Origin: Cyanobium gracile_A
GTDB lineage: Bacteria; Cyanobacteriota; Cyanobacteriia; PCC-6307; Cyanobiaceae
Length of the DNA: 64,000 bases
Assembly: GCF_034931305.1 (NCBI RefSeq)
Contig: NZ_JAYGHY010000007.1
Coordinates: forward strand, 28,037 to 92,036
Reading direction: 5' to 3'
Under the pieces are notes generated by a model, which worked only from the letters and a program-made list of their open reading frames with translations, did no database searches and was not told the DNA's origin. This document shows, in pieces, positions 26,675 to 35,746 of this stretch; within the stretch, counting starts at the first letter, position 1; each line of letters opens with the position of its first letter. Both the position numbers and the translations under genes were made by a program.

Positions 26675-28651
26675 TCAGGGCGCCTCGGCGGCATCCGCAA
26701 CAGCCGCTTCCTGCTGGTTGGCCGACGCCAGATCCGCTGCTGTGAGCAGTGGGGAGAAACGGTCCTTGTCGGGAATGGCGGCGAACTCCGAGACGATCAG
26801 GCGGAACTCATCGCCATCAAGACTTTCCTTCTCGATCAGGAGCTCCACCAGCCGGTCCATGCAGGCGCGATGCTCGGCCACCAGCTTGACGGTGTCGGTG
26901 TAGCAGCTCTGAACGATGTGACGCACGGCTCCATCAATCTTGTGGGCGATGGCATCGGAAACATCGCTGCGGGTCATCAGGTCGCGGCCCAGAAACACCT
27001 CCTGGTTGCCGGCCTCCAGCGACATCGGGCCCAGTTCACTCATGCCGAAGCGGGTGACCATCTGCCGGGCCATGGAGGCCACCTGCTGGATGTCACCGCC
27101 GGCGCCGGTGGTGACTTCCGAGTGACCAAAGACCACATCCTCCGCCGCCCGGCCGCCGAGAGCCCCCATGATGCGGGCTCGCAACTGGGCCCGACTCACC
27201 AGCATCTGCTCTTCGTCGGGAGCGAACCAGGTGAGTCCCTGGGCCTGCCCCCTGGGAATCAGGGTGACCTTCTGGACGGGGTCGTGCTGCTTGACCAGGG
27301 TGCCCACCAGGGCGTGGCCCACCTCGTGATAGGCGATCAGTCGCTTGCTGCGGCCATCGGTCAGGGGCTTGCCCTCCATGCCGGCGATGATCCGATCGAC
27401 GGCGTCGTCGATTTCCGCCAGGCCCGTGGCTTCCTTGCGGCGCCGGGCCGTGAGGATCGCCGCCTCATTGAGCAGGTTGGCCAGGTCGGCACCGGTGAAG
27501 CCCGGCGTGCGGCGGGCAATCATCTCCAGGGAGACATCCTCGGCCAGCTTCTTGTTACGGCTGTGCACCTTCAGGATCGAAAGGCGACCCTTGATGTCGG
27601 GGGCATCCACCTGCACCTGACGATCGAAACGGCCGGGCCGCATCAGAGCCGAATCGAGAACGTCGGGGCGGTTGGTGGCCGCGATGATGATGATGCCGCT
27701 GTTGCCCTCAAACCCATCCATCTCGGTGAGCAGCTGGTTGAGGGTCTGCTCCCGCTCGTCGTTGCCGCCACCGATTCCGGCGCCGCGCTGCCGCCCAACG
27801 GCATCGATCTCATCGATGAAGATCAGGCAGGGGCTGTTCTCCTTGGCCCGCTTGAACAGATCACGGACGCGGCTCGCACCGACACCCACGAACATCTCGA
27901 CGAATTCCGAACCCGACAGGGAGAAAAAGGGCACCCCGGCCTCGCCGGCGATGGCCTTGGCCAGCAGGGTCTTGCCTGTACCGGGGGGACCCACCAGCAG
28001 CACGCCGCGGGGGATCTTGGCCCCCACGGAGGTGAAGCGCTCCGGGGTTTTGAGGAAGGTGACCACTTCCTGAAGGTCCTGCTTGGCTTCCTCGACGCCG
28101 GCCACGTCATCGAACTTGACACCGGTTTCGGCTTCCATGGCGAAGCGAGCCTTGGACTTTCCGAACTGCATCGCCTGACCAGGCCCACCGGGCATGCCCG
28201 AGGAACGCCTGGCCAGGAAAATCAGTGAACCGATCAGCAGCAGCGGGAACAAGAGGTTGCCCAGCAGGCCCAGGGCCGGCGGGGTCGACTTGGGGGGGTG
28301 GACATCGAAGCTGATGCCCTGGTCCTTGAGCCTGTTGATCAGCTCCGGCGCAACGCCGGGCAGATCCACCCGCAGCCGTTGCACCCGGTTGTCGAGGTCG
28401 GGATCGACGGCTTCGATCACAGCGGTGCGGCCGCCGTCGTAGATGTCGACGGCCGTGACCCTGCCGGCCTCGACGTAATCGAGGAAGCGGCCGTAGCTCA
28501 TGCGGGCCACCGCTGCATTGCGGGGCGCGGTGGTGTCACCGCTGGGCCCGGGCGCCAACCGTCCCCCTGCACTCAGTAACTGCCAGCCCAGGAACAGGGC
28601 CACAGCGATCGGCAACAGCCACAGGGCAAGGACACGCCAGCGCTGATTCAT
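26675..28651 (-). CDS. ftsH: ATP-dependent zinc metalloprotease FtsH (FtsH2-like)
   Basis: 658 residues. Two membrane helices (about 6-26 and 131-147) flank an extracytoplasmic domain. The AAA domain has Walker A GPPGTGKT (221-228), Walker B LIFIDEIDAVG and the second region of homology with NRPDVLD. The zinc site is HEVGH (442-446). The domain between the helices (SYGRFLDYVEAGRVTAVDIYDGGRTA) resembles cyanobacterial FtsH2, which with FtsH3 degrades photodamaged D1. Start ATG 28651 (MNQRW) is preferred over 28672. Confidence 0.94.
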   Translation of the reverse strand: MNQRWRVLALWLLPIAVALFLGWQLLSAGGRLAPGPSGDTTAPRNAAVARMSYGRFLDYVEAGRVTAVDIYDGGRTAVIEAVDPDLDNRVQRLRVDLPGVAPELINRLKDQGISFDVHPPKSTPPALGLLGNLLFPLLLIGSLIFLARRSSGMPGGPGQAMQFGKSKARFAMEAETGVKFDDVAGVEEAKQDLQEVVTFLKTPERFTSVGAKIPRGVLLVGPPGTGKTLLAKAIAGEAGVPFFSLSGSEFVEMFVGVGASRVRDLFKRAKENSPCLIFIDEIDAVGRQRGAGIGGGNDEREQTLNQLLTEMDGFEGNSGIIIIAATNRPDVLDSALMRPGRFDRQVQVDAPDIKGRLSILKVHSRNKKLAEDVSLEMIARRTPGFTGADLANLLNEAAILTARRRKEATGLAEIDDAVDRIIAGMEGKPLTDGRSKRLIAYHEVGHALVGTLVKQHDPVQKVTLIPRGQAQGLTWFAPDEEQMLVSRAQLRARIMGALGGRAAEDVVFGHSEVTTGAGGDIQQVASMARQMVTRFGMSELGPMSLEAGNQEVFLGRDLMTRSDVSDAIAHKIDGAVRHIVQSCYTDTVKLVAEHRACMDRLVELLIEKESLDGDEFRLIVSEFAAIPDKDRFSPLLTAADLASANQQEAAVADAAEAP

Positions 28652-28749
28652 GGTTGTGAAGCTTTTGCACAACCTTAAGAGCGGGCGGCCCTGCAGCGGG
28701 AGTCTTTCGGGGTCAAGCTTGACGTCTTCGGCGGCCGGTTTCGCTCGGC

Positions 28750-29058
28750 TCAGCCCGCCTGCAGCCAGGGGTTGGCCTCAATGCCGCCCACGGCAGGGTC
28801 GGGAATGGGAGCCGATTCCATGACCAGTTCGCGGGCCTCGATCGATTCGAGCAGTTCGGGGCCGCCCAGACCATGGGTCCAGATCTCGACTTCGCTCCTG
28901 GATGGACATTGAAAGGTCAGGAGTTCAAAAGGAAAGACAACCCGTTCAAGGAAGAACTGTTCCGGCCCGATGCAGCGCAGGATGATCATGCGGTCGGAGC
29001 CATTCCGGTAGCCGCAATCCACCTGTTCCGTCCTGGCCAACTGTTCCAACACCTGCAT
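28750..29058 (-). CDS. DUF1830 domain protein
   Basis: 102 residues. The domain runs DCGYRNGSDRMIILRC, FFLERVVFPFELLTFQCP and VEIWT, matching cyanobacterial DUF1830 proteins of unknown function. No signal peptide or membrane helix. It is followed by ftsH on the same strand with a gap of 98 bp; whether they share a transcript is unclear. Confidence 0.78.
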   Translation of the reverse strand: MQVLEQLARTEQVDCGYRNGSDRMIILRCIGPEQFFLERVVFPFELLTFQCPSRSEVEIWTHGLGGPELLESIEARELVMESAPIPDPAVGGIEANPWLQAG

Positions 29059-29203
29059 CCGGCGGCTTCCGTACCATCAATACATTGCGGCTGTGGGGAT
29101 TTGGTGACGAAGGCGACGGATTGCCACTCTTAAGATTTTCTTCTGTTCTCTCTGGTCCTCTGACTGGCTAATGCAGCCCAAGTCGCTGCGGTGGCGCTGC
29201 AGA
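29059..29203. other. Short intergenic gap upstream of the DUF1830 gene
   Basis: About 145 bp between the DUF1830 gene and the MacB-like permease gene, both on the minus strand. It contains an AT-richer stretch near 29130-29150 that could hold the DUF1830 promoter. I see no RNA gene or repeat. Confidence 0.4.
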
Positions 29204-30433
29204 TCAGAGGCTTCGCAGGGCCGCAATCGGGTCGAGCCGTGCCGCCCGCCGCGCCGGCACCACGCCGAAGAACAGGCCGATCGAGCCGGACAGACCCACC
29301 GTCAGCAGCACCGTGCTGGCCTCGATCGTGGCCGGCAGGGGCGTCAAGGCTCCAACCAGGGCCACCGTGCCCAGCCCGAGGGCACTGCCGATGACGCCAC
29401 CGAGGCTGGCGAGCACCAGCGACTCCACCAGGAACTGCAGCAGCACGTCACTGCTGCGGGCGCCGAGGGCTTTGCGCAGGCCAATCTCCTCGGTGCGTTC
29501 GCTCACCGACACCAGCATGATGTTCATGATGCCGATCCCTCCCACCAGCAGGGACACCGCACCGATGGCCCCCAGCATCAGGGTGAGACCACCGGTGATC
29601 GTGCCGACGATCGTGAGGGCATCCTTCTGGGAACGCACGGCGAAATCGTCTTCCCGTAGCAGGCGGTGCCGCTGGCGCAGCAGGTTGGTGATCTGGAAGG
29701 CCGCCGCGCCGGTGCTGGCTTCGTCGCGGGCCTCCACGCTGATGAAGGTGAGGCTGACGCCGTAGGTGGGATCCCGCCCACTCAGCTGGCTCACCATGGT
29801 GGTGAGGGGGATGTAGGCATTCTCGTCCTGGTTGGAGCCGAACACGGCCCCTTTCGGTGCCAGGACGCCGATCACCTCGAACGACTTGTCGCGGATGCGC
29901 AGCTGGCGGCCCAGGGCTTCACCGGTGGGCATCAGCTTGTCCTGCAGGTCAGGGCCGATCACCACCACGTTGCGGGCCCCCTGCACGTCTCGGTTGTCGA
30001 TGAAGCGGCCCCTGGCCACCTCAAAGCTGCGCACCGGCAGGAACTCGGGGGTCACCCCCGACACCGAAACTGAGGAGCTGAAGCCGCCGGCTTGGGCGAC
30101 CTCATTGAGGGTGATCTGGGGGGCGACCCGGCGCACACTCGGCACCTGCTCAGCGATGGCCTTGGCGTCCTCCAGCACCAGGGTGCGGGGCATCTCGATC
30201 CCCTGACGCCGGGTGTCGTTGTTACCGGGCACCACAAACAGCACGTTGGCGCCCAAGGTGCTGAGCTGGCTTTCGGCCAGGTTCTGGGCGCCACGCCCGA
30301 CACCCACCAGGGTGATCACCGAGGCATTGCCGATGACGATGCCCAGCATGGTGAGCAGGCTGCGCAGGCGATTGGAGCGCAGCGTCAGCAACGCCATGGC
30401 CACCGTTTCGCTCAGGGGCAGCTTGGAGGCCAT
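29204..30433 (-). CDS. MacB/FtsX-type ABC transporter permease
   Basis: 409 residues: an N-terminal membrane helix after TLRSNRLRSLLTMLGIVIGNASVI, a periplasmic core domain (about 45-270), then three C-terminal helices with GGIGIMNIMLVSVSERTEEIGLRKALGA. This is the MacB permease architecture (macrolide, peptide or lipid efflux; often with a membrane fusion protein). No ATPase or fusion-protein gene adjoins it here, so its partners lie elsewhere. It is followed by no same-strand close gene and is preceded by pyk with a 27-bp gap. Confidence 0.9.
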   Translation of the reverse strand: MASKLPLSETVAMALLTLRSNRLRSLLTMLGIVIGNASVITLVGVGRGAQNLAESQLSTLGANVLFVVPGNNDTRRQGIEMPRTLVLEDAKAIAEQVPSVRRVAPQITLNEVAQAGGFSSSVSVSGVTPEFLPVRSFEVARGRFIDNRDVQGARNVVVIGPDLQDKLMPTGEALGRQLRIRDKSFEVIGVLAPKGAVFGSNQDENAYIPLTTMVSQLSGRDPTYGVSLTFISVEARDEASTGAAAFQITNLLRQRHRLLREDDFAVRSQKDALTIVGTITGGLTLMLGAIGAVSLLVGGIGIMNIMLVSVSERTEEIGLRKALGARSSDVLLQFLVESLVLASLGGVIGSALGLGTVALVGALTPLPATIEASTVLLTVGLSGSIGLFFGVVPARRAARLDPIAALRSL

Positions 30434-30460
30434 GGCGGCGCAGCCGGAGGGGTTTCGGTT

Positions 30461-32245
30461 CTAGAGGAACGACGGCACCGCCGAGGGGTGGGTGCTCTGG
30501 GCACCCCGGTGCACCACCCCATCCTGAACGTCCAGGGTGACCACCTCCCCCATGCGCAGTTCGAGGGTGGCATTGGCCACGCCCACGATCACGGGCACGC
30601 CCAGCCGCTCGCCGATCACGGCCGCATGGCTCTGGCGACCCTCCTCCTCGGCAATCACCCCCCGGGCCTTGCGGATCGCCTCCAGGAAGGCGGCGCTCGT
30701 TTCGCGCACCACCAGGATCTCACCGGGCTCGAGGCGGGCCGCCTCCTCAGGAGTGCTGGCCAGGCGCACCTTGCCGCTGATCGTGCCGCTGCCGATCCCG
30801 ACCCCGCGGCCCATCACGGCCGAGACGATGCCCACCTTGACCAGGTCGGTGGAGCCGCTCACCCCCTCCAGGGTGCCGGCGGTCTGGACCACCAGATCGC
30901 CGGCGCCCAGCAGACCCAGCTCCTTGGCAGCGGCCATGGCCACGCTGAAGGTGCGGCTGCTGCTCGGCTCATCGTGGATCAGCAGCGGGTTGACCCCCCA
31001 CACCAGCTGCAGCTGGCGGGCCACGGTGACGTCAGAGGTGATCGCCAGGATGGGCGTGCTGGGGCGGAACTTGCTGACGCTGCGCGCCGTGGAGCCGGTC
31101 TTGGTGAGGGGCAGGATCGCGGCGGCGTTGAGCTGGCGGGCGATGCTGCTGACCGCCTGACAGATGGCGTTGGGGATGGTGGTGGCCATGTGGCTGTCCA
31201 GCACCCGCTGGGGGTAGTCGCGCTCAATGCGGCGAGCGATCTGATCCATGGTGGCCACGGCCTCCACGGGATAGTCGCCAACGGCGGTCTCGTTGGAGAG
31301 CATCACCGCATCGGTGCCGTCGAGGATGGCGTTGGCGACATCGCTCACCTCGGCCCGGGTGGGCCGCGGGCAGGAGGCCATCGAATCCAGCATCTGGGTG
31401 GCCGTGATGATCGGGATGCCGAGGCTGTTGGCCTTGCGGATCAGCTCCTTCTGCAGCAGCGGCACCTCCTCGGCGGGCATTTCCACCCCGAGGTCGCCCC
31501 GGGCCACCATCACCCCGTCGCAAAGGGGAAGGATGGCGTCGATGGCGTCGATCGCCTCGAACTTCTCGATCTTGGCCACCACCGGGGTGTTGTGGCCCTG
31601 GCTGCGGATCAGCTCGCGGATCTCGAGCATGTCGGAGGGATTGCGCACGAAGCTGAGGGCCACCCAGTCGACCCCCTGCTGCAGCCCGAAGCTGAGGTCG
31701 CGGCGGTCCTTGGGGGTCAGGGCCCGGATCGACAGCTGCACGTCGGGGAAGTTGACCCCCTTGTTGTTGGAGAGCACGCCACCCACGGTGACCCTGCACT
31801 TCAGGGTCTGTTCGGGGCCGTCGACCTCCACCACCACCATCTCCACCCGGCCGTCGTCGAGCAGGATCCGGCTGCCATTGGTCACCTCATCCGCCAGGCG
31901 CTCGTAGGTCACCGTGGCGATCGTGTTGTCGCAGTTGACGGCGCGGGAGGTGAGCGCGAAGGGATCCCCCTTGGCCAGGGTGATCGGACCGGCCTGGAAG
32001 CGCCCCAGACGGATCTTGGGGCCCTGGAGATCCTGAAGGATGCCGATGTGCACGCCCAGTTCGTGGGCCACCTGGCGGATGGTGGCGATCCGATCGGCGT
32101 GGTCGCTGTGATCGCCGTGGGAGAAGTTGAGACGGAAGGTGGTGGCACCGGCGGCGATCAGCTGCCGCAGCACCTCGGGAGACTCGGTGGCCGGACCGAT
32201 CGTGGCCACGATCTTTGTGCGACGCATGAGATCGTGAGGGGCCAT
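30461..32245 (-). CDS. pyk: Pyruvate kinase with C-terminal PEP-utilising domain
   Basis: Transfers phosphate from phosphoenolpyruvate to ADP. The N-terminus RRTKIVATIGPATES, the metal/substrate segment VMVARGDLGVEMP (preceded by AKIEKFEAIDAID), ITATQMLDSM and RAEVSDVANAILDGTDAVMLSNETA are all present. Beyond the allosteric domain, about 100 extra residues include RESHAAVIGERLGVPVIVG-like sequence (GRQSHAAVIGERLGVPV), a PEP-utilising His-domain found in Bacillus and cyanobacterial enzymes. 594 residues from ATG 32245; the ATG at 32227 (MRRTKIV) is an equally plausible start. Confidence 0.95.
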   Translation of the reverse strand: MAPHDLMRRTKIVATIGPATESPEVLRQLIAAGATTFRLNFSHGDHSDHADRIATIRQVAHELGVHIGILQDLQGPKIRLGRFQAGPITLAKGDPFALTSRAVNCDNTIATVTYERLADEVTNGSRILLDDGRVEMVVVEVDGPEQTLKCRVTVGGVLSNNKGVNFPDVQLSIRALTPKDRRDLSFGLQQGVDWVALSFVRNPSDMLEIRELIRSQGHNTPVVAKIEKFEAIDAIDAILPLCDGVMVARGDLGVEMPAEEVPLLQKELIRKANSLGIPIITATQMLDSMASCPRPTRAEVSDVANAILDGTDAVMLSNETAVGDYPVEAVATMDQIARRIERDYPQRVLDSHMATTIPNAICQAVSSIARQLNAAAILPLTKTGSTARSVSKFRPSTPILAITSDVTVARQLQLVWGVNPLLIHDEPSSSRTFSVAMAAAKELGLLGAGDLVVQTAGTLEGVSGSTDLVKVGIVSAVMGRGVGIGSGTISGKVRLASTPEEAARLEPGEILVVRETSAAFLEAIRKARGVIAEEEGRQSHAAVIGERLGVPVIVGVANATLELRMGEVVTLDVQDGVVHRGAQSTHPSAVPSFL

Positions 32246-32304
32246 GGGACGACCGTGTACAAGGGCGGAAACTACCATCCGGACTTGCCCGGAGCGAGCT
32301 TGAA

Positions 32305-32634
32305 ATGGACTTTCAGGACTACCAGCGACGCTCCCGTGAGACGGCGCGTTACCCGGACGTGGGCGCCAACATTCTTTACCCCACGCTGGGATTGTGCGGG
32401 GAGGCCGGCGAAGTGGCCGACAAGGTCAAGAAGGTGCTGCGGGATCGTGCTGGCGTCTTCGGCCCCGACGTCCGCGACGACCTGCGGCTGGAGCTGGGCG
32501 ACGTGCTCTGGTACGTGGCCCAGCTGGCCACGGAACTGGGGCTGGATCTGGAGGAGGTGGCCGGCGCCAATCTGGCCAAGCTGGCCAGCCGCGCGGACCG
32601 TAACGTGATCGGAGGCAGCGGCGATCGGCGGTGA
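32305..32634 (+). CDS. MazG-like nucleotide pyrophosphohydrolase
   Basis: 109 residues. All-alpha NTP pyrophosphohydrolase with the metal-binding pattern GLCGEAGEVADKVKK and ELGDVLWYVAQLATELGL (ExxE ... ExxD). It probably removes non-canonical nucleotides by cutting NTP to NMP and pyrophosphate. It is divergent from pyk (59 bp) and its stop overlaps the next GTG start (GTGA at 32631-32634). Confidence 0.88.
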   Translation: MDFQDYQRRSRETARYPDVGANILYPTLGLCGEAGEVADKVKKVLRDRAGVFGPDVRDDLRLELGDVLWYVAQLATELGLDLEEVAGANLAKLASRADRNVIGGSGDRR

Positions 32635-33149
32635 AGCAACGACCAACCGCCAGGACGACCCTGGCCCGGGCGCTGTCCGGCCTGTTCCTGGGGCTGTTGA
32701 TTCTTCTCTGTGGCCCCGGCCCGGCGGCCGCCACCGACCTGAAGGTCTCGGAGGTGGTGATCGAGCCCTGCCCAGCTGACGACCTCGGCAGCCAGCCGGA
32801 GTTGGTCCGCCCCAGTGGGGCCAGCTGCTGGGCCCTGCGGGGGGTGGTGGTCAACCCCGGAGCGAAGCCCGTGATGGACACCGATGTGTTCGGCCTGATC
32901 CTCGATGCCAGCGGTGAGCCGGTGCTGCCGAATCGCACCCGGGTGGGTTCCATCGGCGACGTGCCGCCCGGCAGCTCGAGCTTCGCCCTGCGCTTGGCCG
33001 TGCCGGCCGGCACGCCGGGTCCCCTCGGCACGCGCAGCGTCAAGGCAAGGGGATTCAGCTCACCGGTGCGCACCCGGGCCGGCATCGACGATGAGCTCCT
33101 GCCCCTGGAAGAGGCCCTGAGCGCCTCCGACGATCTGCCCGCTCAGTAG
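32631..33149 (+). CDS. Secreted hypothetical protein
   Basis: 172 residues from GTG 32631. Residues 1-34 look like a signal peptide (positive start, hydrophobic LSGLFLGLLILLCG, cleavage near AAA-TD). The mature part is small, with CPADD, SCWALRGVVVNPGAKPV and GSIGDVPPGSSSF, suggesting a FxLYD-like beta fold, but I cannot assign it. It is translationally coupled to the MazG-like gene. Its last 7 nt overlap the 3' end of the convergent YggT gene. Confidence 0.68.
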   Translation: MKQRPTARTTLARALSGLFLGLLILLCGPGPAAATDLKVSEVVIEPCPADDLGSQPELVRPSGASCWALRGVVVNPGAKPVMDTDVFGLILDASGEPVLPNRTRVGSIGDVPPGSSSFALRLAVPAGTPGPLGTRSVKARGFSSPVRTRAGIDDELLPLEEALSASDDLPAQ

Positions 33150-33436
33150 GGCAAGCCGCCGGAGGACAGGGTGGCAATCGAGGCCCCCAGCAGGCTCTGG
33201 GCCAGCTGCAGGGCGATGAAGGCCACCAGGGCCGACAGGTCGATGCCGCCAAGCGGTGGAATCAGTCCGCGGAAGGCGTTCAGGTAAGGGTCGGTGATGG
33301 CGCTGACGCTGGAGAGCAACGGGTTGCTCCAGTCCAGGTTGGGGAACCAGCTCAGCAGCACCCGGACCAGCAGCACCAGGAGGTAGATGCTCAGGGTCTG
33401 GGCCAGCACCTGGAGCAGGAAGACGAAGATGTTCAT
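33143..33436 (-). CDS. YggT family membrane protein (Ycf19-like)
   Basis: 97 residues with two hydrophobic helices and the YggT-type sequence LLVRVLLSWFPNLDW followed by SVSAITDPYLNAFRGLIPPLGGIDLS. Plastid and cyanobacterial members (Ycf19/YlmG) have been linked to thylakoid and nucleoid organisation. ATG 33436 (MNIFVFLL) gives the normal length; the longer frame to 33475 adds an unconserved N-terminus. It is followed across a 41-bp gap on the right by scpB on the same strand. Confidence 0.85.
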   Translation of the reverse strand: MNIFVFLLQVLAQTLSIYLLVLLVRVLLSWFPNLDWSNPLLSSVSAITDPYLNAFRGLIPPLGGIDLSALVAFIALQLAQSLLGASIATLSSGGLPY

Positions 33437-33477
33437 GGAAAGGGTCGAGGGGGTGGGGCTGCAACCGCAGGCCAACT

Positions 33478-34044
33478 CTATGGATCCGGTTCCTCGTCGG
33501 GTGACGCGGGCCCCTCGACCGTCTCAGCGGCGGCCAGGCGCGACCCCAGGGCCGCCAGATCGTCGGCCTTCAGGGAGAAGGTGCGATGGAACTTCTCACT
33601 CAGGCTGAGCCAGTAGGAGCGGCCGTCGCTCTGGCGACGGCGCTCGATGAAGTCCTGGGCCAGCAGCTCCTTGATGTGCTCGTAGGCCCCCGAACCGCGC
33701 AGCTCCACCAGCTCCGACTGCAGCAGCCGCTTCTTGAGGGCGATGGTGGCCAGGGTGCGCAGGGCGGCGATCGACAGATCCACCGGCAGCAGGTTCTGCA
33801 CCAGATCCCCCAGGCCGGCCCGCAGCTGCAGCGCGTAGCGCTGGCCCTCCTGGTGGATCTCCAGGGCGGTGTCCCGGTGGGCGTAGTCGGCCATCAGGGT
33901 GATCAGGGCCAGTTCGGTCGCGTCCCGTTCGATGCCGGCGATGGCAGCCAGTTCGCCCAGCTCCAGCGGCCGGCCCTTGAGGTAGAGGATCGCCTCCAGC
34001 CGTGCCGGCAGGGAGAGGCCGCAGAAGGGTTCGGGTTCAGCCAT
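33478..34044 (-). CDS. scpB: Segregation and condensation protein B
   Basis: 188 residues. ScpB forms the kleisin-associated regulatory subunit of the SMC-ScpAB chromosome condensation complex. It shows the two winged-helix domains with LEAILYLKGRPLELGELAAIAG and RTLATIALKK ... LVELRGSGAYEHIKELLAQDFIE. The ATG at 34044 overlaps the ilvA stop by 8 nt, so it is coupled to ilvA. A longer upstream frame lies entirely within ilvA and is spurious. Confidence 0.93.
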   Translation of the reverse strand: MAEPEPFCGLSLPARLEAILYLKGRPLELGELAAIAGIERDATELALITLMADYAHRDTALEIHQEGQRYALQLRAGLGDLVQNLLPVDLSIAALRTLATIALKKRLLQSELVELRGSGAYEHIKELLAQDFIERRRQSDGRSYWLSLSEKFHRTFSLKADDLAALGSRLAAAETVEGPASPDEEPDP

Positions 34045-35650
34045 GGGGATGGGCGGCAGGGCGTGGCGGCAGGTTGCGGCCCACTTCTCCCAGGAACAGC
34101 CGGTAGGCCGGGTTGTGGGTCTCCTCCCAGTGCTGGTAGGGGAGATCGGCGAGGAAGGCCTGCCAGGCCTCCAGCTCCGACGGCGGCACCTGCACCCCCA
34201 CCACGATGCGCCCGACGTCGGCACCGTGGTTGCGGTAGTGAAAGATGCTGATGTTCCAGTTGGGATGCAGGGCGGTCACGAACGCCATCAGGGCACCGGG
34301 CCGTTCCGGGAACACGAAGCGATAGAGCCGCTCCTCTCCCTGGTTCAGCGCCGCCCCGGCGCTGGCCGGCAGCCGTCCCCCCACCATGTGGCAGAGGTGC
34401 AGCTTGGCCAGCTCGTCGCCGCTCAGGTCGAGGCAAGGAAACCCGTGGGACTCCAGCGCCTCCATCAGCTGGCGGGTGTCCTGGTGGCCGCTGATCTGGA
34501 CCCCCACGAAGATGTGGGCCAGCTGGGGGTCGGCCAGGCGGTAGCTGAACTCGGTGAGGCTGCGCTGGCCGAGGACGGCGCAGAAGCGCGCCAGGCTGCC
34601 GGGTTGCTCGGGGATCTCCACCGCCAGCAGGGCTTCGCGTTCCTCGCCCAGCTCGGCCCGTTCCGCCACGAAGGCCAGCCGGTCGAAGTTCATGTTGGCG
34701 CCGCAGGCCACCGCCACCAGGGTCCTGTCCCGCAGCTGACGCTGCGCCACGTCCTTTTTCATGCCAGCCACCGAGAGGGCGCCCGCCGGCTCCAGGATCG
34801 AGCGGGTGTCCTCGAAGACGTCCTTGATGGCGGCGCAGATCTCATCGGTGTCCACCGTGACCATCCGGTCGACGCAGCGCTGGGCCAGGGCGAAGGTGTG
34901 CTCACCCACCTGGCGCACGGCCACGCCGTCGGCGAACAGGCCCACCTGGTCGAGCCGCACCCGCTGCCCCGCCGCCAACGAGCGGGTCATGGCATCGGCA
35001 TCGCTCGGCTCGACGCCCACCACCTCCACCTGGGGCCAGAGGCTCTTGACGTAGGCGCCGATGCCGGCGATCAGCCCGCCACCACCCACCGCCACATAGA
35101 TGGCATCGGGGGGATCGGAGCACTGGCGCAGGATCTCCAGGCCGATCGTGCCCTGGCCGGCGATCACATCCGGGTCATCGAAGGGATGGATGAAGGTGAG
35201 TCCGCGCAGCCGCTGCAGGCGGTGGGCTTCCTCGCAGGCCTCGTCGTAGGTGTCGCCATGAAGCACCACGTCGGCGCCGCGGGCCGCCACCGAGCGCACC
35301 TTCATCTCCGGAGTGGTGACCGGCATCACGATCACGGCGGTGCAGCCGAGCCGCTGGGCGGCCAGGGCCACCCCCTGGGCATGGTTGCCGGCACTGGCGG
35401 CGATCACCCCCCGGTCGAGCTCGGCCCTCTCCAGACCGACCATTTTGTTGTAGGCGCCGCGCAACTTGAAGCTGAACACGGGCTGGAGATCCTCCCGTTT
35501 CAGCAGCACCTGGTTGAGGAGCCGGCGGGAGAGGTTGGGGGCGGGATCGAGGGGGGATTCGATCGCCACGTCGTACACCCGGGCCCGCAGGATCCGCTGC
35601 AGGTAAGCGGTTGCCTCGGGAAAGGCGTCGTCGTGGGCGGCCAAGGTCAT
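34037..35650 (-). CDS. ilvA: Threonine ammonia-lyase, biosynthetic
   Basis: 537 residues. It deaminates threonine to 2-oxobutanoate at the entry of isoleucine synthesis. PLP-binding Lys62 lies in FSFKLRGAYNKM. The glycine loop VAVGGGGLIAGIG and the FIHPFDDPDVIAGQGT stretch follow. Two C-terminal ACT-like regulatory domains (about 340-420 and 430-515, each with a PGSLARFCAVLG or PGALMAFVTALH core) carry the isoleucine/valine control sites. The ATG at 35650 fits the family; the upstream frame is antisense to dxs. Confidence 0.96.
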   Translation of the reverse strand: MTLAAHDDAFPEATAYLQRILRARVYDVAIESPLDPAPNLSRRLLNQVLLKREDLQPVFSFKLRGAYNKMVGLERAELDRGVIAASAGNHAQGVALAAQRLGCTAVIVMPVTTPEMKVRSVAARGADVVLHGDTYDEACEEAHRLQRLRGLTFIHPFDDPDVIAGQGTIGLEILRQCSDPPDAIYVAVGGGGLIAGIGAYVKSLWPQVEVVGVEPSDADAMTRSLAAGQRVRLDQVGLFADGVAVRQVGEHTFALAQRCVDRMVTVDTDEICAAIKDVFEDTRSILEPAGALSVAGMKKDVAQRQLRDRTLVAVACGANMNFDRLAFVAERAELGEEREALLAVEIPEQPGSLARFCAVLGQRSLTEFSYRLADPQLAHIFVGVQISGHQDTRQLMEALESHGFPCLDLSGDELAKLHLCHMVGGRLPASAGAALNQGEERLYRFVFPERPGALMAFVTALHPNWNISIFHYRNHGADVGRIVVGVQVPPSELEAWQAFLADLPYQHWEETHNPAYRLFLGEVGRNLPPRPAAHPHG

Positions 35651-35746
35651 GGCCCCAGTGTCGCAACCCGACCCTGGAACGGTGGCGTTCGCCGCCGTGG
35701 GCTGGAGCGAACCCCGTAGATTGGCCACCTGAAAGCAAGGAAGGGC

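Noticed and set aside
30092..32608. 838-codon plus-strand frame opposite pyk and the MacB-like permease gene
   Set aside because: It lies antisense to two well-supported genes and has shadow composition (His/Gly/Asp-rich) without motifs.
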